Assembly (NCBI GenBank): GCA_010093515.1
Contig: MU001680.1
Span: 676,533-740,532, forward strand
DNA: 64,000 nt
Reading direction: 5' to 3'
DNA from: Lineolata rhizophorae
Lineage: Eukaryota > Ascomycota > Dothideomycetes > Lineolatales > Lineolataceae
Shown here piece by piece: positions 33,701-44,759 of this stretch (within the stretch, counting starts at the first letter, position 1; each line of letters starts with the position of its first letter). A program made the translations under genes and the position numbers. The notes below the pieces were generated by a model that was not told the origin of the DNA, ran no database searches, and worked only from the letters and a program-made list of their open reading frames with translations.

Positions 33701-36700
33701 CTACTGTGTTCCGAACTATCTCCACGAGGCCACTCGGCGCGAGAAGCCGGACTCTTGCAGCCCGGCCCAACTGCGGTGGGACGTAACATGCGGACTAATG
33801 TAGGTACGCACTACACACGTACGGTCGACGCCGGCTAGACCGAGGGACGTACGACGTAGCAAGGAACACCTTGCGCAACACACGGCAACACGGCGACGAC
33901 GCGGGAAGCTATATGACGGCGCTTGCAGCCTCAGAAGCGCCGAAGAAAAGAAAAGGGGGCACGGACGAGATCATTGGCAAGCTGTCCCGGGCAGGTTATG
34001 GACGAGCCGATCGAGCGCCGCTCCGCAAGCCGCGTGGCTCCTCGAGGGCGAGGGACGCGGGTTGGTTCCACGGTATACGGTGGGACGGCGGACCAAAATG
34101 AAAAACCGGGAATTATCGGGAAACCCTAACGACAGGGACCGTTATTGCGCCGCGTGCTAATAGGTCAAAGGGAGATTTTCAGCACTTCGAGCAGCTATGT
34201 ACATAGGCAGAGTCGTAAGATGGGCCGCGCCGATCGTCCCGGCTCTCGCGATAGAAGATAGGTACAGTATACTAGCCCCTGCCGCGCGCGTGGCGTTGTT
34301 CTCCGCCTAATATTCCCCGCGACGGACCGATTGCGACCAGGGAGAAACTTTTCTTTTAGGGCCAGCCAGCCAGGCGGGAATTTTATCGGGTGGCTTTTCT
34401 CTTCCCAAACCCCACTCTGACGGGTACACGCACACACGCAGCAGCTTCGTGCCTGGCGAACGGACGGGAACTGCGCCGCCACCGCCGCCGCCGAGCTGAA
34501 GCCAAGTTTGCGGAGATTAGGGAATATTTCATCGGACGGCCCGTCCTGCTGGCCAGCGGTCGCCACGCTTGCCCGTTCTGGAAATTTAGATAGGGAAGTC
34601 CCCTGACGGCAGGATCGTCGATGGAGATTTGTTGAGATGGCCGGACCGACCTAGATCAGAGGGATCTCCTGACGAAAACTTTCTTTTTTTTCTCCCCGGG
34701 GGTTTGGGTGTGCTAAGGAAGGTGGCGCCGTCTTTTTAGCTAAATCCTCCGATTCCACCATCGACTGGGCTGGCTGAAGTCCGGGATGGACGTGACCGAG
34801 TGAAGGAATCTAAGAAGCGAAAATGCGGTTGTACAGGTGAATACATGTATAGGACACAAATCGTTCACCTCACGTATAAGGGCATTATTTTATGATCGCC
34901 ATCTGGGCTGAGTGGCTGGTCAAGGCTGGCGGCAATCTGCCGATCAGTCTGCCTTATCTTTAATGCGCGATTTGACTGGACAGGTTCGAGAAGGCTGATT
35001 TTGAGCCCGCATCTGTTCACTTTGTGGCGCGATGCATTGTAGGTGCACCGAACATCCCGCCTACCTCCGTCCTGCATTCCGTTCCTGGCCGGATTCCTCA
35101 GCGTGGCTTGACGGACCAGCGACGTGGGAATTGGCAATGAGTTGACCTGCTCCGCCGTCTGGTCACTCGCCGGAAATAGAAATTATTGGCAACGGCACGG
35201 AATGAGAAGTGACAAGAGCACACGTGTACGGCAATGGAGAAGCGATCAGCGAGGACAGGTCGAAGTGACGGGAGAAGGACGATGTTGGGGCTCTCCCTGC
35301 CAATTGACAGGCGGGAATGTGCCAATCGGGAAGAAGCATGGGTCCGTGGTCCATGGCATGGCAGCGACAGCGAGAGATCTCGCAGATCGATACCGCTGTC
35401 GTCTTGTTGTCACGATGCACACCACCTGGCACAGGTGACCGACATGCCCTTCCAGGACATGACAGCATATGCTTTGGGCTCGCAGGATGTCGATCGGGGA
35501 AGGAATGTCACGTTGACGCCATATGAAAGCGTGGTGGACCACGGATTGCAGAGCGGTGAACGACGGGACCGGGCCCGTTCTGGCGTTGAACGGATCAATG
35601 GTTCATAGGTACCTACGCACGTTTTGGCAGGTGAGCACACCGCACGTGCGGCGGGGGACCGATTGTTCAGCTCTGGCGCCACGGCGTGGAGCGACGATGA
35701 GGCCAAACCGCATGGGGGCTAGACGAAGGCCTGATGCTGAAATGGCGCTGAAGGCCGGGGCCGGGGTCGAGGGTCGTCCCAAGGTAGCGAAACTACTGCA
35801 CATACGTCCGCAGTGTGCGGAGCATGCAGAAACACTGGCAGTGGGACGAGGTCGAGAGCAGTGACAACGTTAGCACCGCTGCTCAGTCCGGCCGGGAGCC
35901 CCGGGCGGATGCTGGCCGATGAGGATCAGGCGTGCAACCGCACTGGCCGCACCCTGCCAGGGGCGCGGTCGGGGTGGAGCGCGAAAGCCGCCCCTCGGCT
36001 CCGGACCCCTGGCACAGGCGAAGTCCCTCTCTCGCGCCCGCGAGTCGCAACGCCCCCGAGGCCTTGCCCTCCCCCGAAACCCCCTGCGCGCGGGCGGCCG
36101 CGGGTGGGCCGGGCGCACGCCTCGCTCCCGCAAATCGACTGTTGCAAGGCTGTCACGGACGCTCGTCTGGCAAAAGAGCGCAACTCAATCAGCTCCCCCG
36201 CCAGATTACCGAACGAGCGGACGGCCCAGCCCGCGGGTCTCGCTGGCGTCATTTGCCCGCGATGGGTCGGGGAGGCTGGGGTGGCCGGAGGAGAGGAGAA
36301 GGCGGCCTTCAGTTTGGCGGGCCCAACGGCCCTCCTACATATCTCGAAAGCCGGCCGGCACGGGGGGCAAGGCTCCGGGCAGAATTAAACGGCCGCGCGT
36401 CTGAAGTTTGGGAAAAAGAGAGAGGCCACGGGACACGAGGCGCAGGGCCAGTAGGTTTAGTTAGTGTAGGTAGGTAGGTAGTTAGTTTAACTAAAAGCTG
36501 CATGCGCCGATTAGAGTCTCGACCAGAAATGCGCGGCCGGAAAGTGTGAAACCGCCCGCCGACGCGCGCTGCAGGTTCTTGAGTCGAGCATTGCGGTGGG
36601 GAAAAGGTTAAAAGAAGAAAAGGAAGTGCCCGGCCCTGCCCAATCCCACTTGCTTATTTTTTCAATTGGCCGGCCGGCCGGGGCCTTCGGTGCCCATGGT

Positions 36701-38933
36701 GTTGTCCAACGGCCGGGGATAGGCAGGGAAAAAGAAAAAGAGATGTGTGCTCCGTAGACGCTTGCGCAATTGGGCCGTGGTTCTGCGATAGCCCCTCCAG
36801 CGAGCCCTGGCACGGGTCGGTCGGTCGGTCGCCCTTCCGCGGGCCACTGCCCGCGCAGCAGGCAGGACATGGGGAGCACGGAAGCCCGTAGGTACACTAT
36901 TGAAGCACAAACTCGGCAGGTATACGAGGCCATCCCCAGCCCTCGCATCCTGTGCGAAGTCATACGGTGAGGATGGCGACGGGTTCGAGTTCGAGCTTCT
37001 CCTCCACACACACACACCCCTCCCGGGGTATACAGACGAGGGAGCCAAAGTCAATTCTTGCGGAGCGACGGTACCGAGAGCGTGTCTCCCGGTTGGTCGC
37101 AATGTTTTGGGGGGTTGGGGGGGAGGGGGGAGAGGGATTGCGGTGCGGTCTAGCCGGAGGGGGCAAGGCTTGGGCAAGCATCCCACGTGCAGTTCGCGGC
37201 CACGAACCCTCTTCTGGCGGTCCCCACGGGTTCAAGGCGCAGCCGTTCGCCGGTTTATACTTTGGCGCGCCACAGCCCGCCTCCCGGCCCGGGCAGCGGC
37301 CGGCCAGGCGAGAAAGCGGCACAGCTAGGTCAGGGTAAGGACTAAAGGTAATAAGGTAGGCATTGGGGACGCCTATCGCGGGCCGCATGTGTAGATATGT
37401 ACGTGGGCATGTATGTGGTACGTAGTGCGTAGATAGCGACGGGCGGCAGAGGCGAGCGGCGCCGTGCGGCGGGCGCGGGCGGGCCACGGCCAAGCAGAAA
37501 ACGAAAAGAAAACAGGTGGAAGACGACAGCCCAGCAGGTGGAGGCGCGCGGGACGCGGGAGATTGTCACCGCGGGCGCCGGCTCGGGAGGGAGCCCCTGC
37601 TGGCGAGTGGGCAAGCCACCCGAAAGGGCGAGGGCGCAGGGAAATGTGGGCGCGGTGGGCTTTTTGCGGCTTGCAGGCGTTGGCGCTGGGCCCAATCCAC
37701 CGCGGGCGGCAGAATTGGCCGCGGGCGAATGGGCGCGCCGCGCCCACCTCGACTGGCCGTTTTCGATCGCGGCGAATCCGCCGGGGCGGGTTTGCCAAGC
37801 CCTGCGCGCCGCTGCCCTCAGGCGCGCGGTCGCTCTGTCCTTCAAGAGCCTGCCCGCCCGCCATCTGGCCTGCGCCTGCCTGCAGCGGCCTGCACGAGAG
37901 ACTGCGGCCGGCGTCCCCCTCGCCCTCCTGCCCTTTTCACTTTCCGGCCTTTTCTGCGCCTCCCTTTTTCTCGCTGGTCCCTTCCCTTTCCTTTTCTCCT
38001 CCGCGGACCCCTCCTCATCCGTTCTCTCCCTCACTCCGTCCTCCCTCCCTCGCTCCCTCGCCTTCGCTGCCCACGACCGCACCGCCGCCCCGTCCCATCG
38101 GCATCATCGTCGAGTGCCCTGCGCCGCGCTCCCGGGCCTACTATGCCCCGCGAGCTTCGCCGTCCAGCCAGTCCCGTCCGTGCCGCGCCGCCCCTCGTTC
38201 GCTAAGCCGACAAATCCTTCCTTCCCCGAGACGGTCCCCCCCTCCCCCAAGCCCCGCGTCGATCGGCGAGCCGGAAGCTGCCAAAACCTTCCCCCTCGTG
38301 CCCTCGACGCCGTCGTCCGTTGCTCGACCCGTGGTTGCGTCGCGACAGCCCGTCCGCGCCGCCGCAGAGGTTAAATCCCCAATCCCTCCAATCTTGCGGC
38401 ACCGCGGCCGCCGGCTGCTTGCGCTGCTCGGCGGGCGCAATTGTTTCGCGATCCACGGGCCGCCGAAACAGACCCTTTTTCGGCTCTGATGTTTCGGCGC
38501 CTCCTTCGCCGCCAAGGGTAGACCAGCAGTCCTTGCCTCTCCAGAAACAGCCGTGCCGCCTCGGACAGGGTCAGCCAGAAATTTTGCTATTTGGCCACTT
38601 CCTCGCCCTGCGTCCGAACAGCTTTATCTTTTCCCCAGACCCTTACGCCTCGAAGCCTACCATCACTTTCGACTCGTCGTCTAGAACCATAACCGCGCTT
38701 CAAAAAAGAGGAAAAAAAAAGGAGCCGAACCCTCGCGCGAACCCCGCCACGTGGGAAAGAAAAAAAGCCCGCCCTTGCAGCTAGCTGCGATCCAACCGTC
38801 TCTGGAACGCACCCTGCGGACTTGCGGGGCTGTGCCAACCAACCACATAAAATTACCGGTTAGAACCCGCATCTGGGCTCGATACTGCCAGACGGACAAA
38901 CCAACAAGCAATCAAGACAAAATTAAAATCACA
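30743..38933. other. Gene-poor region, 8.2 kb
   Basis: No supported gene. Three parts can be told apart. 30743-32060 is AT-richer with only short frames and includes a 14-nt perfect palindrome at 31433-31446. 32060-35800 has mixed composition and short unsupported frames. From 35800 the DNA is GC-rich with many long overlapping frames on both strands; 37900-38900 is strongly C/T-rich and looks like the promoter and leader of the 538-aa gene. Decayed transposons in the AT-richer part are possible, but no terminal repeats or transposase motifs were recognised. Confidence 0.5.
36464..36484. repeat. GTAG microsatellite
   Basis: Short run of GTAG copies within GC-rich non-coding sequence, similar to the runs near 13.8 and 14.1 kb. 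Confidence 0.7.
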
Positions 38934-40659
38934 ATGGCTTCAGCATCACATTCACGAAACACGTCGGCCGACACAACGGCGTCAGGCTCGTCGCTCGCCT
39001 CCATCCTCGATCACGTCCTCTCTTATCCCGCCACCTACGAAATACCGCTGCGCACAATGTACACGTTGAACTGTGTCTCGCGCGCGCAGCAGCAACCGGG
39101 CTCGTCGGCCTACTCGCGCTCGCCATCACCAACGGCCGCCGCTGCGGCAACTACCGCAGCGATAGCAGCACCGCCGCCTGCTCCGAGCAGCTCGCCCGCC
39201 AGCGCCCACTCGCAGAACGCGCCTTGGAGCCGCATTGACCCGCAGGGCTCTGCCAACTTCACGGCTTCGTTGATGCAGCAGCTCTCGCACTCCAAGGGCC
39301 AGCCGCTTTCCCTGCCGCCGTCCTTCATCACCTCGTTTGTCCGCAGGGCCTTCCCCGTGGAACTGCACTGGGTCGACTTCCCGCAGGCGCTCGCCGCGCT
39401 CGACTACCTGAAGGACCTGGAGCAGCGGAGACGGCGCGAGATTGCGGCAGCGCTGCGGCGACTCGGCATCGACCGGACGGCTGACGCGGCGGGCGATGTG
39501 CTGGATAAGTCGCCTGAGGCGGCGGCGTGGGTGCAGGAGGTGTATGACAAGGACCGCAAGGCAGAAGCGCTGTATTCCCAGGTTTACGTGTCGCTAAGGA
39601 GATGGGTGAGTTTTCCCTATTCTGCAACTTTCTTCCCGCATTGGCTGTTCACTTGATGCGCATGCGGGACTCTCGGCAGGAATTAAGCTTATTAACACGA
39701 AAGGGGTTTTGCAGATACTCATCAATGAAATGTCCCTAGCGCCGTTCAACAAGCATAACTGCATGGCCATGCTCAACACGTTGTACCCGCCCATGCTGGC
39801 CGTGCAACCGACGAGCCAGCTGAAACCCGACGTGCTGCTCATGCAGCGCGAGAGCTTCTTCCGGTATATCAATGGCGTAGAGAAAAACGGCACCGACATC
39901 TTGCGGAACGTGATGCAGCAGGGCAAGAAACCAGAAGCCAAGGACGGCTGGTCAGCCGTCCATGAGACGCTCGACATGTACCTGCGCGTCGCGAACCGTA
40001 TGATCCAGGACTGCCAGGCGTGCACGGGAATCGAATATTTGATTCCCGAGGAGGCGCGGCGCAAGGGTCGCAAGGTCGACTCCGGCGTTAGCTTTGGCAG
40101 CGATCAGAGCAGGCGGCCCTCGACGAGCGGTGGCTCGGCGAGTAGTGGTGGCGGCCACCACCACCACCACCAGAACCAGCCATCCGTCGGCGGGGGCAAG
40201 CCGCTGCCAGCGCCGCCGAAGGAGCAGCAGGAGCGACCGCGCACGCCCGGCTCGTCGCTGAGGCCGGAAACACCGACTTCAAGACCCTATGGCGGTGCAG
40301 CGAAGGGGTATTCGACGCTGGAGCGCATCGCGAGGGAGTTGAAGAAGATGCGGGCGAAGCATAGACTCGAGGTGGAGGAGATGGTGCACATCGAGGCGGT
40401 GCGGCCGGAGCAGCCCAAGAGCCCGGTCAAGTCGTTGAAGAAGATGAAGTCGATGGGAGCGTTGGGCGAGCTCAAGCAGCAGAACAATTTGGGCCACGGC
40501 CGCCATGGCAGCGGCCTGACGCGAAGCGACAGCACCAGCAATGCCGGTCGTCGGAACGGCGACGTCGATGCCGCCACGGCGATGGGCGACAAGAAAGGAG
40601 GAGTGGCGAGGGAGAGGAGGGTCTTGTTCGATAGGAAGTTGGCGAGTCACGAAGTATGA
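38934..40659 (+). CDS. Conserved-looking fungal protein of unknown function, 538 aa
   Basis: No named family recognised. Exons 38934-39605 and 39715-40659, intron 109 nt (GTGAGT...TTGCAG), phase 0. ATG 38934 has a favourable context (AAAATCACAATGG). The frame is open upstream to 38751 from a non-ATG codon. The folded part appears to be residues ~20-60 (LASILDHVLSYPATYEIPLR, TMYTLNCVSR) and ~125-355 (LPPSFITSFVRRAFPVELHW, VDFPQALAALDYLKDLEQRR, YSQVYVSLRRWILINEMSLA, LNTLYPPMLAVQPTSQLKPD, WSAVHETLDMYLRVANRMIQ). A Ser/Ala/Pro linker splits these. The C-terminus is disordered with a His run, then a basic helix STLERIARELKKMRAKHRLE. I believe similar proteins occur widely in Pezizomycotina without known function. 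No signal peptide or membrane span. Confidence 0.82.
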
Positions 40660-43575
40660 GTCGCGCGCGCACGTCAGCTGCCCTTTCCGAAGGACACCCG
40701 GGAAAACGTCGTAAGGGAAAATTTTCTCCCCAGAACACAAGGGAAAATGGCGCGCGGTGGGGAAAAAAGGGCCACCGACGATGAAAGTGGCAGCATTAAC
40801 GGGATGAGACGAAACGACACGGCCTTCACGATTGATCAGGTAATCACATACGACGATCCACCACAGCAGACCCCCAAATTCAGACGCTCGCACACCTTGC
40901 GGTACTCCGTCCTTGTCGATCCTCCGTGTCCAGCTTAGCTTTGGGGCCAAGTAAGGCCAAGTAAGGCCAAGGAAAGAACGGAGGAAACGAACTTGAGCCC
41001 GGAAGCAGTGCGAAGCGAAAGCTACGGGAGACAGGGCGGAGGATGCGAAGGCGATCCAAGCGTAACGCTTGGCCTGCGTCGTCGCGCATGGCAGCTCTCT
41101 TTTTTTTCTTTCGAAAGTTTGTAATGCGGTAACGGCACTTCCGGGGGCCAGGGCGGCGGCGTGTTTGAAAGGGGGTTGCTGGGATTCTGGCGCAGGAGAA
41201 CGGGCGACACGAGGGAAATAAAAGAAACTTAAAAGAAAAAAGCAACATGGGATGGGGCTTCTCGCGAGGCTTGCTACCTCTCACAAAAGGCGTTAGTGCT
41301 ATGCGTTCACTGTTCTATTATTACCGTGTTGTATGGTGGAGTTTCTCATTGCTTCTTTTCTTTGCTACGTCTTGTTCCTCCGGAAGGAGAAAGGAGTTTT
41401 GTTTTCCGGTTCCCGGCGCGGTGCAGTAGCGCCGTCGAGGTCGGCGCGAGATGGAGGAAGCCGACTGTGTGGGGTTAGATGAATGGATTGCGGCTAGGGC
41501 AGCAGGGCTAGCGAAGGGGGTTGGGAGCGAGGAAGCCGGAATTTGCGGGTGGGTATAGCGGATTGGGGAAGGGGTGTGAAACTGTCGACGTTGGGGAAGG
41601 CGGCCGTGGCAGGCTTAGTGAGCTGGGCAATGGCCAACGGGCCTCGTTCGGTCGGTCCCTTTTAGGGGGGCCCCCGGTCTAACCCGAGAGGCAAGGCAGC
41701 TCGGGCAGGCGGGTACCTCTGTAATCAGTATGCAATGCTAGCAATGAACTTGTACCTGTATCAGCTTCGCGAAGCAAAAGAAAGGGGGGACTCGATTCGA
41801 GATGGCACGGTAACTGGCACTTGTGTGGCGGGTTGATGGTGATTAAGGTTCTAGCACTTGTGGGGCGTCTCCATCAAGGGCGGCTCAACTCTATTCTGCT
41901 TTGCTTCCCGATCATGACGTTCAGCATGCACACGGACGCTCCGTCGTGAAGACCCACGGCCCATTTCGGATCAGCCTCGAGAGAGTGGCTTGCAGCACGG
42001 GCGGTGACAGGAGCGCAAAACCCCGTCGGGGCGGCAGTTCGCAGGACCCTGGACGCCACTCTTGCAGCTGTGCAGCTGCCTTATGTCGGCCCCGAACAAA
42101 CCATGATGTAGGTAGATTCAGTTCTCCCCTCCAGCACGGGCGTTTAGGCTCTTTCGAAATTATTTTGGGCGCGGCCGGAAGGAGTCGGCCGCGAGACGAC
42201 GTTCACTAGAGGGAGCCACCGCGAGGACTATGGAAGGTGGTGGTGCCGCGGAGGCCTGCTGGCCTCGCGGAGTGAAGCAAACTACTGTGCGTCTGAGGAA
42301 TTGCCAATTCCCCGAATCCCACCGGCCCCCAAAACCTCAATTGAGTGGGGAGGGGAGAGGTTGAGCGCAGGACGGCGCGGGAGGATCGCGCTCCAGATGT
42401 TTTGGGGGATCAGGATTGTTTAGCAATCAAAAGGACATACTGCGTAGAAGGCGATCTTGGAAGGGGGCCTGGTTTGATCTCTGTCCGGCCGTCGCCAAAC
42501 GTCTCCCAATTCCTCTACATTGTAGGTCAATGGCCCCAGAATCGCGGCCCCACGGACGACGGCCAAGCCTCTCCGTGCGATCTTGGCGGGGGAGGAATTG
42601 AAGCCAGCCACGGCGCCGGCCATGATTCGTTCGAAGGCGCGAGGAACAGCTAAGGAAGAGCGCGGAGGCCGGGCGGGGGCGCGTCGTGGTTGGGCCGGCC
42701 AGCCGCCGGACCAGGCCAGGGCAACGGCCGCCGCCGCCGCCGCCGCCCGCCGGCTGCGACAGACGCCAGCGGCTTTGGCTGCGACCGCGATCCCCGGCGA
42801 CGATCTGCCAGAAGAGAGCGGGCGCGCCGCTTTAATTGCGAAGGAGGCTCGGACGCGACACCGGGGGCTGCGGCAGACTCATGCGCACCGGCCGCACGGC
42901 GCCGGCGCGCGGGCCGGGCGGGGCCCTCCCCCCCTCCCCCCCGCCAGCCGCCCGGCAAACCTGTAACCAGGGCCGTGTCAGAGCCGCCTCGTCGCGAGCC
43001 TCAAGTCCCAAACGCGGCGCGTTTCCCGCGCAACACCACGGCGCCGTCGAGAGCGCCGCCCGCAGAGCCCGCCCGCCCGCCCGCATCCCTACCTACGCGA
43101 CTCTGCCCGCACCCAGGCCTCTTCCGCCGCCGCCGCCGCGCGCCCGGGCCCCGCAGCCTGCGACCGCCGCCCGCGGACCTTCAATGCATCGTGAGACGGT
43201 TCCGCCTTCATGCCCGGTTTCATGGCCGGGCCCTCCCCGGCCGCCGGCCGAGCCGCGCCGGCCACGGGCTCCGCCAAGGTTCCCTTAAAGACCACCGGCC
43301 GCTGCCCGTCCCAGCCGTCCTTTTCTGCTTCTCATCAACTCACTGTTCTGGAGGATCTCTTTCACTTTGAGGGTTACATTCCTTTTCTGTCGTTCCTCTC
43401 CCCCTTCCTTTTTTTCCACCTCTTCCAGATCACGTTGAGCGTGTCTGAGTTGCTTTTCTGCTTAATCGCCGCCAGCCGGTAATTCGTACCTTCTTTCGCT
43501 CATTCAACTGCCCATCTTTTTTGAAGACGCCCAGTAGCGCTCTTTTGCATTTTTTCCAGCCGCCTTCTTTCCACC
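40660..43575. other. Intergenic region, 2.9 kb, upstream of the Asn-rich secreted protein gene
   Basis: No supported gene. Includes a 10-bp tandem repeat at 40945-40972. From about 42650 the DNA is very GC-rich with overlapping frames on both strands that I read as compositional. The last 250 bp (43310-43570) are T/C-rich, like a fungal promoter leader. Confidence 0.5.
40945..40972. repeat. 10-bp tandem repeat GGCCAAGTAA, ~2.8 copies
   Basis: Three adjacent copies, the last incomplete (GGCCAAGG), in the 3' flank of the 538-aa gene. Confidence 0.8.
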
Positions 43576-44579
43576 ATGCGTTTCACCACCATCCTCACCC
43601 TGGCCGTCTCGGCCTCGCTCGCCAACGGCGTTGTTGCCCAGAACTTCGGCAATAACAGCAACAATGGCAACAACGGCAACAACAACAACAATAACAACGG
43701 CAACAATAACAACAACGGCAATAACAACAATGGCCAGGACGATGGCCAGGACGACAACGCCGGCGACGCCGATGTTCTCCAGCTCGACCCGGATCTCGTC
43801 CAGGATGCCTCCCAGGTCGACGGTCTCGGTGACGACGCTGAGGATGGCCAGGCTCCGTCTTTGACCGACGATGCCAACTTCATCAACTTCTGCTCTGGGA
43901 AGACCGTCACCAACGGTCTGCAGGTCCGTGAAGGTTCCTGCAACGGTATCGGTAAGTTACTAGGGCAATCGCCTCAGTTCGCGGCCGAAGCGGCTCCTAA
44001 CGCATCACAGTGATGGGCGATATCCCGGCGCAGGACCAGATGACCACGGCCATCATCGTCAACCCGCTTCCGGGTGACGACCTGACCGAGAACGAGGACT
44101 TCGACATCCAGGTCCAGGTCAACAACCTCGTGGCTGGCTTCTTCACCAACCCCGACAATACCTACTATGCCGCGCCGCAGCAGCTCACCAACGGCGTCGT
44201 CACCGGCCATTCGCACGTGACGGTCCAGGACCTCGGCGGCTCGCTGGCCCCGACCAACCCGCCTGACGCGATCGAGTTCACCTTCTTCAAGGGTATCAAT
44301 GACGACGGCAACGGCCAGGGCCTTCTGTCCGCCACCGTTCCAGGCGGTCTCCAGGCCGGCTTCTACCGCGTGTGCACCATGAACGCGGCGGCCAACCATC
44401 AGCCCGTCATCATGCCCGTCGCTCAGCGCGGCGCCCAGGACGACTGCACCAAGTTCACCGTCGGCCAGGGCAACGGCGGCAATGCTGGTGATGACGCTGA
44501 CGCTGACGATGATGCGGGTGATGACGGCCAGGACGACGGCCAGGATGATGGCCAGGACGACCAGGGCAACAACCAGGGC

Positions 44580-44617
<38 letters not shown>

Positions 44618-44759
44618 CGGCCAGAACAACGGCGGCAACAATAACAACCAGGGCAACAACAATGGCAACAATGGCAACAACTTCGGTGGCAACTTCGGCA
44701 ACCGCTTCGGCCGTGGTCGTGGCCGGGGTCGCTTCTCCCGCCGCGCTTTCGTCGCCTAA
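43576..44759 (+). CDS. Secreted conserved fungal protein with Asn/Gly-rich arms
   Basis: Predicted extracellular protein of 374 residues. Exons 43576-43951 and 44011-44759; 59-nt intron (GTAAGT, CTAAC branch, CACAG). The N-terminus MRFTTILTLAVSASLANGVVA is a clear signal peptide with likely cleavage before Gln22. Then follow an Asn/Gly run (~24-53), an acidic Asp/Gln segment, and a conserved domain: FINFCSGKTVTNGLQV, CNGIVMGDIPAQDQMTTAII, VQVNNLVAGFFTNPDNTYYA, GHSHVTVQDLGG, FTFFKGINDDGNGQGLLSA, FYRVCTMNAAANHQPVIMPV and DDCTKFTV. I recall this domain from many fungal secretomes, often mislabelled 'ribosomal protein S17'; its function is unknown. A second Asp/Gln then Asn run (~302-355) and an Arg/Gly-rich tail (RFGRGRGRGRFSRR) end the protein. 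No GPI signal. Conserved Cys residues suggest disulfides. Confidence 0.85.

Noticed and set aside
35813-36477. Overlapping frames of 160-191 codons
   Set aside because: Arg/Pro/Gly/Ala-rich products in three frames at once, no domain, no splice structure.
37342-38489. Several overlapping open frames of 229-341 codons on both strands
   Set aside because: They arise from GC-rich, C/T-biased DNA upstream of the 538-aa gene, encode Arg/Pro/Ser-rich strings without domains, and overlap in multiple frames.
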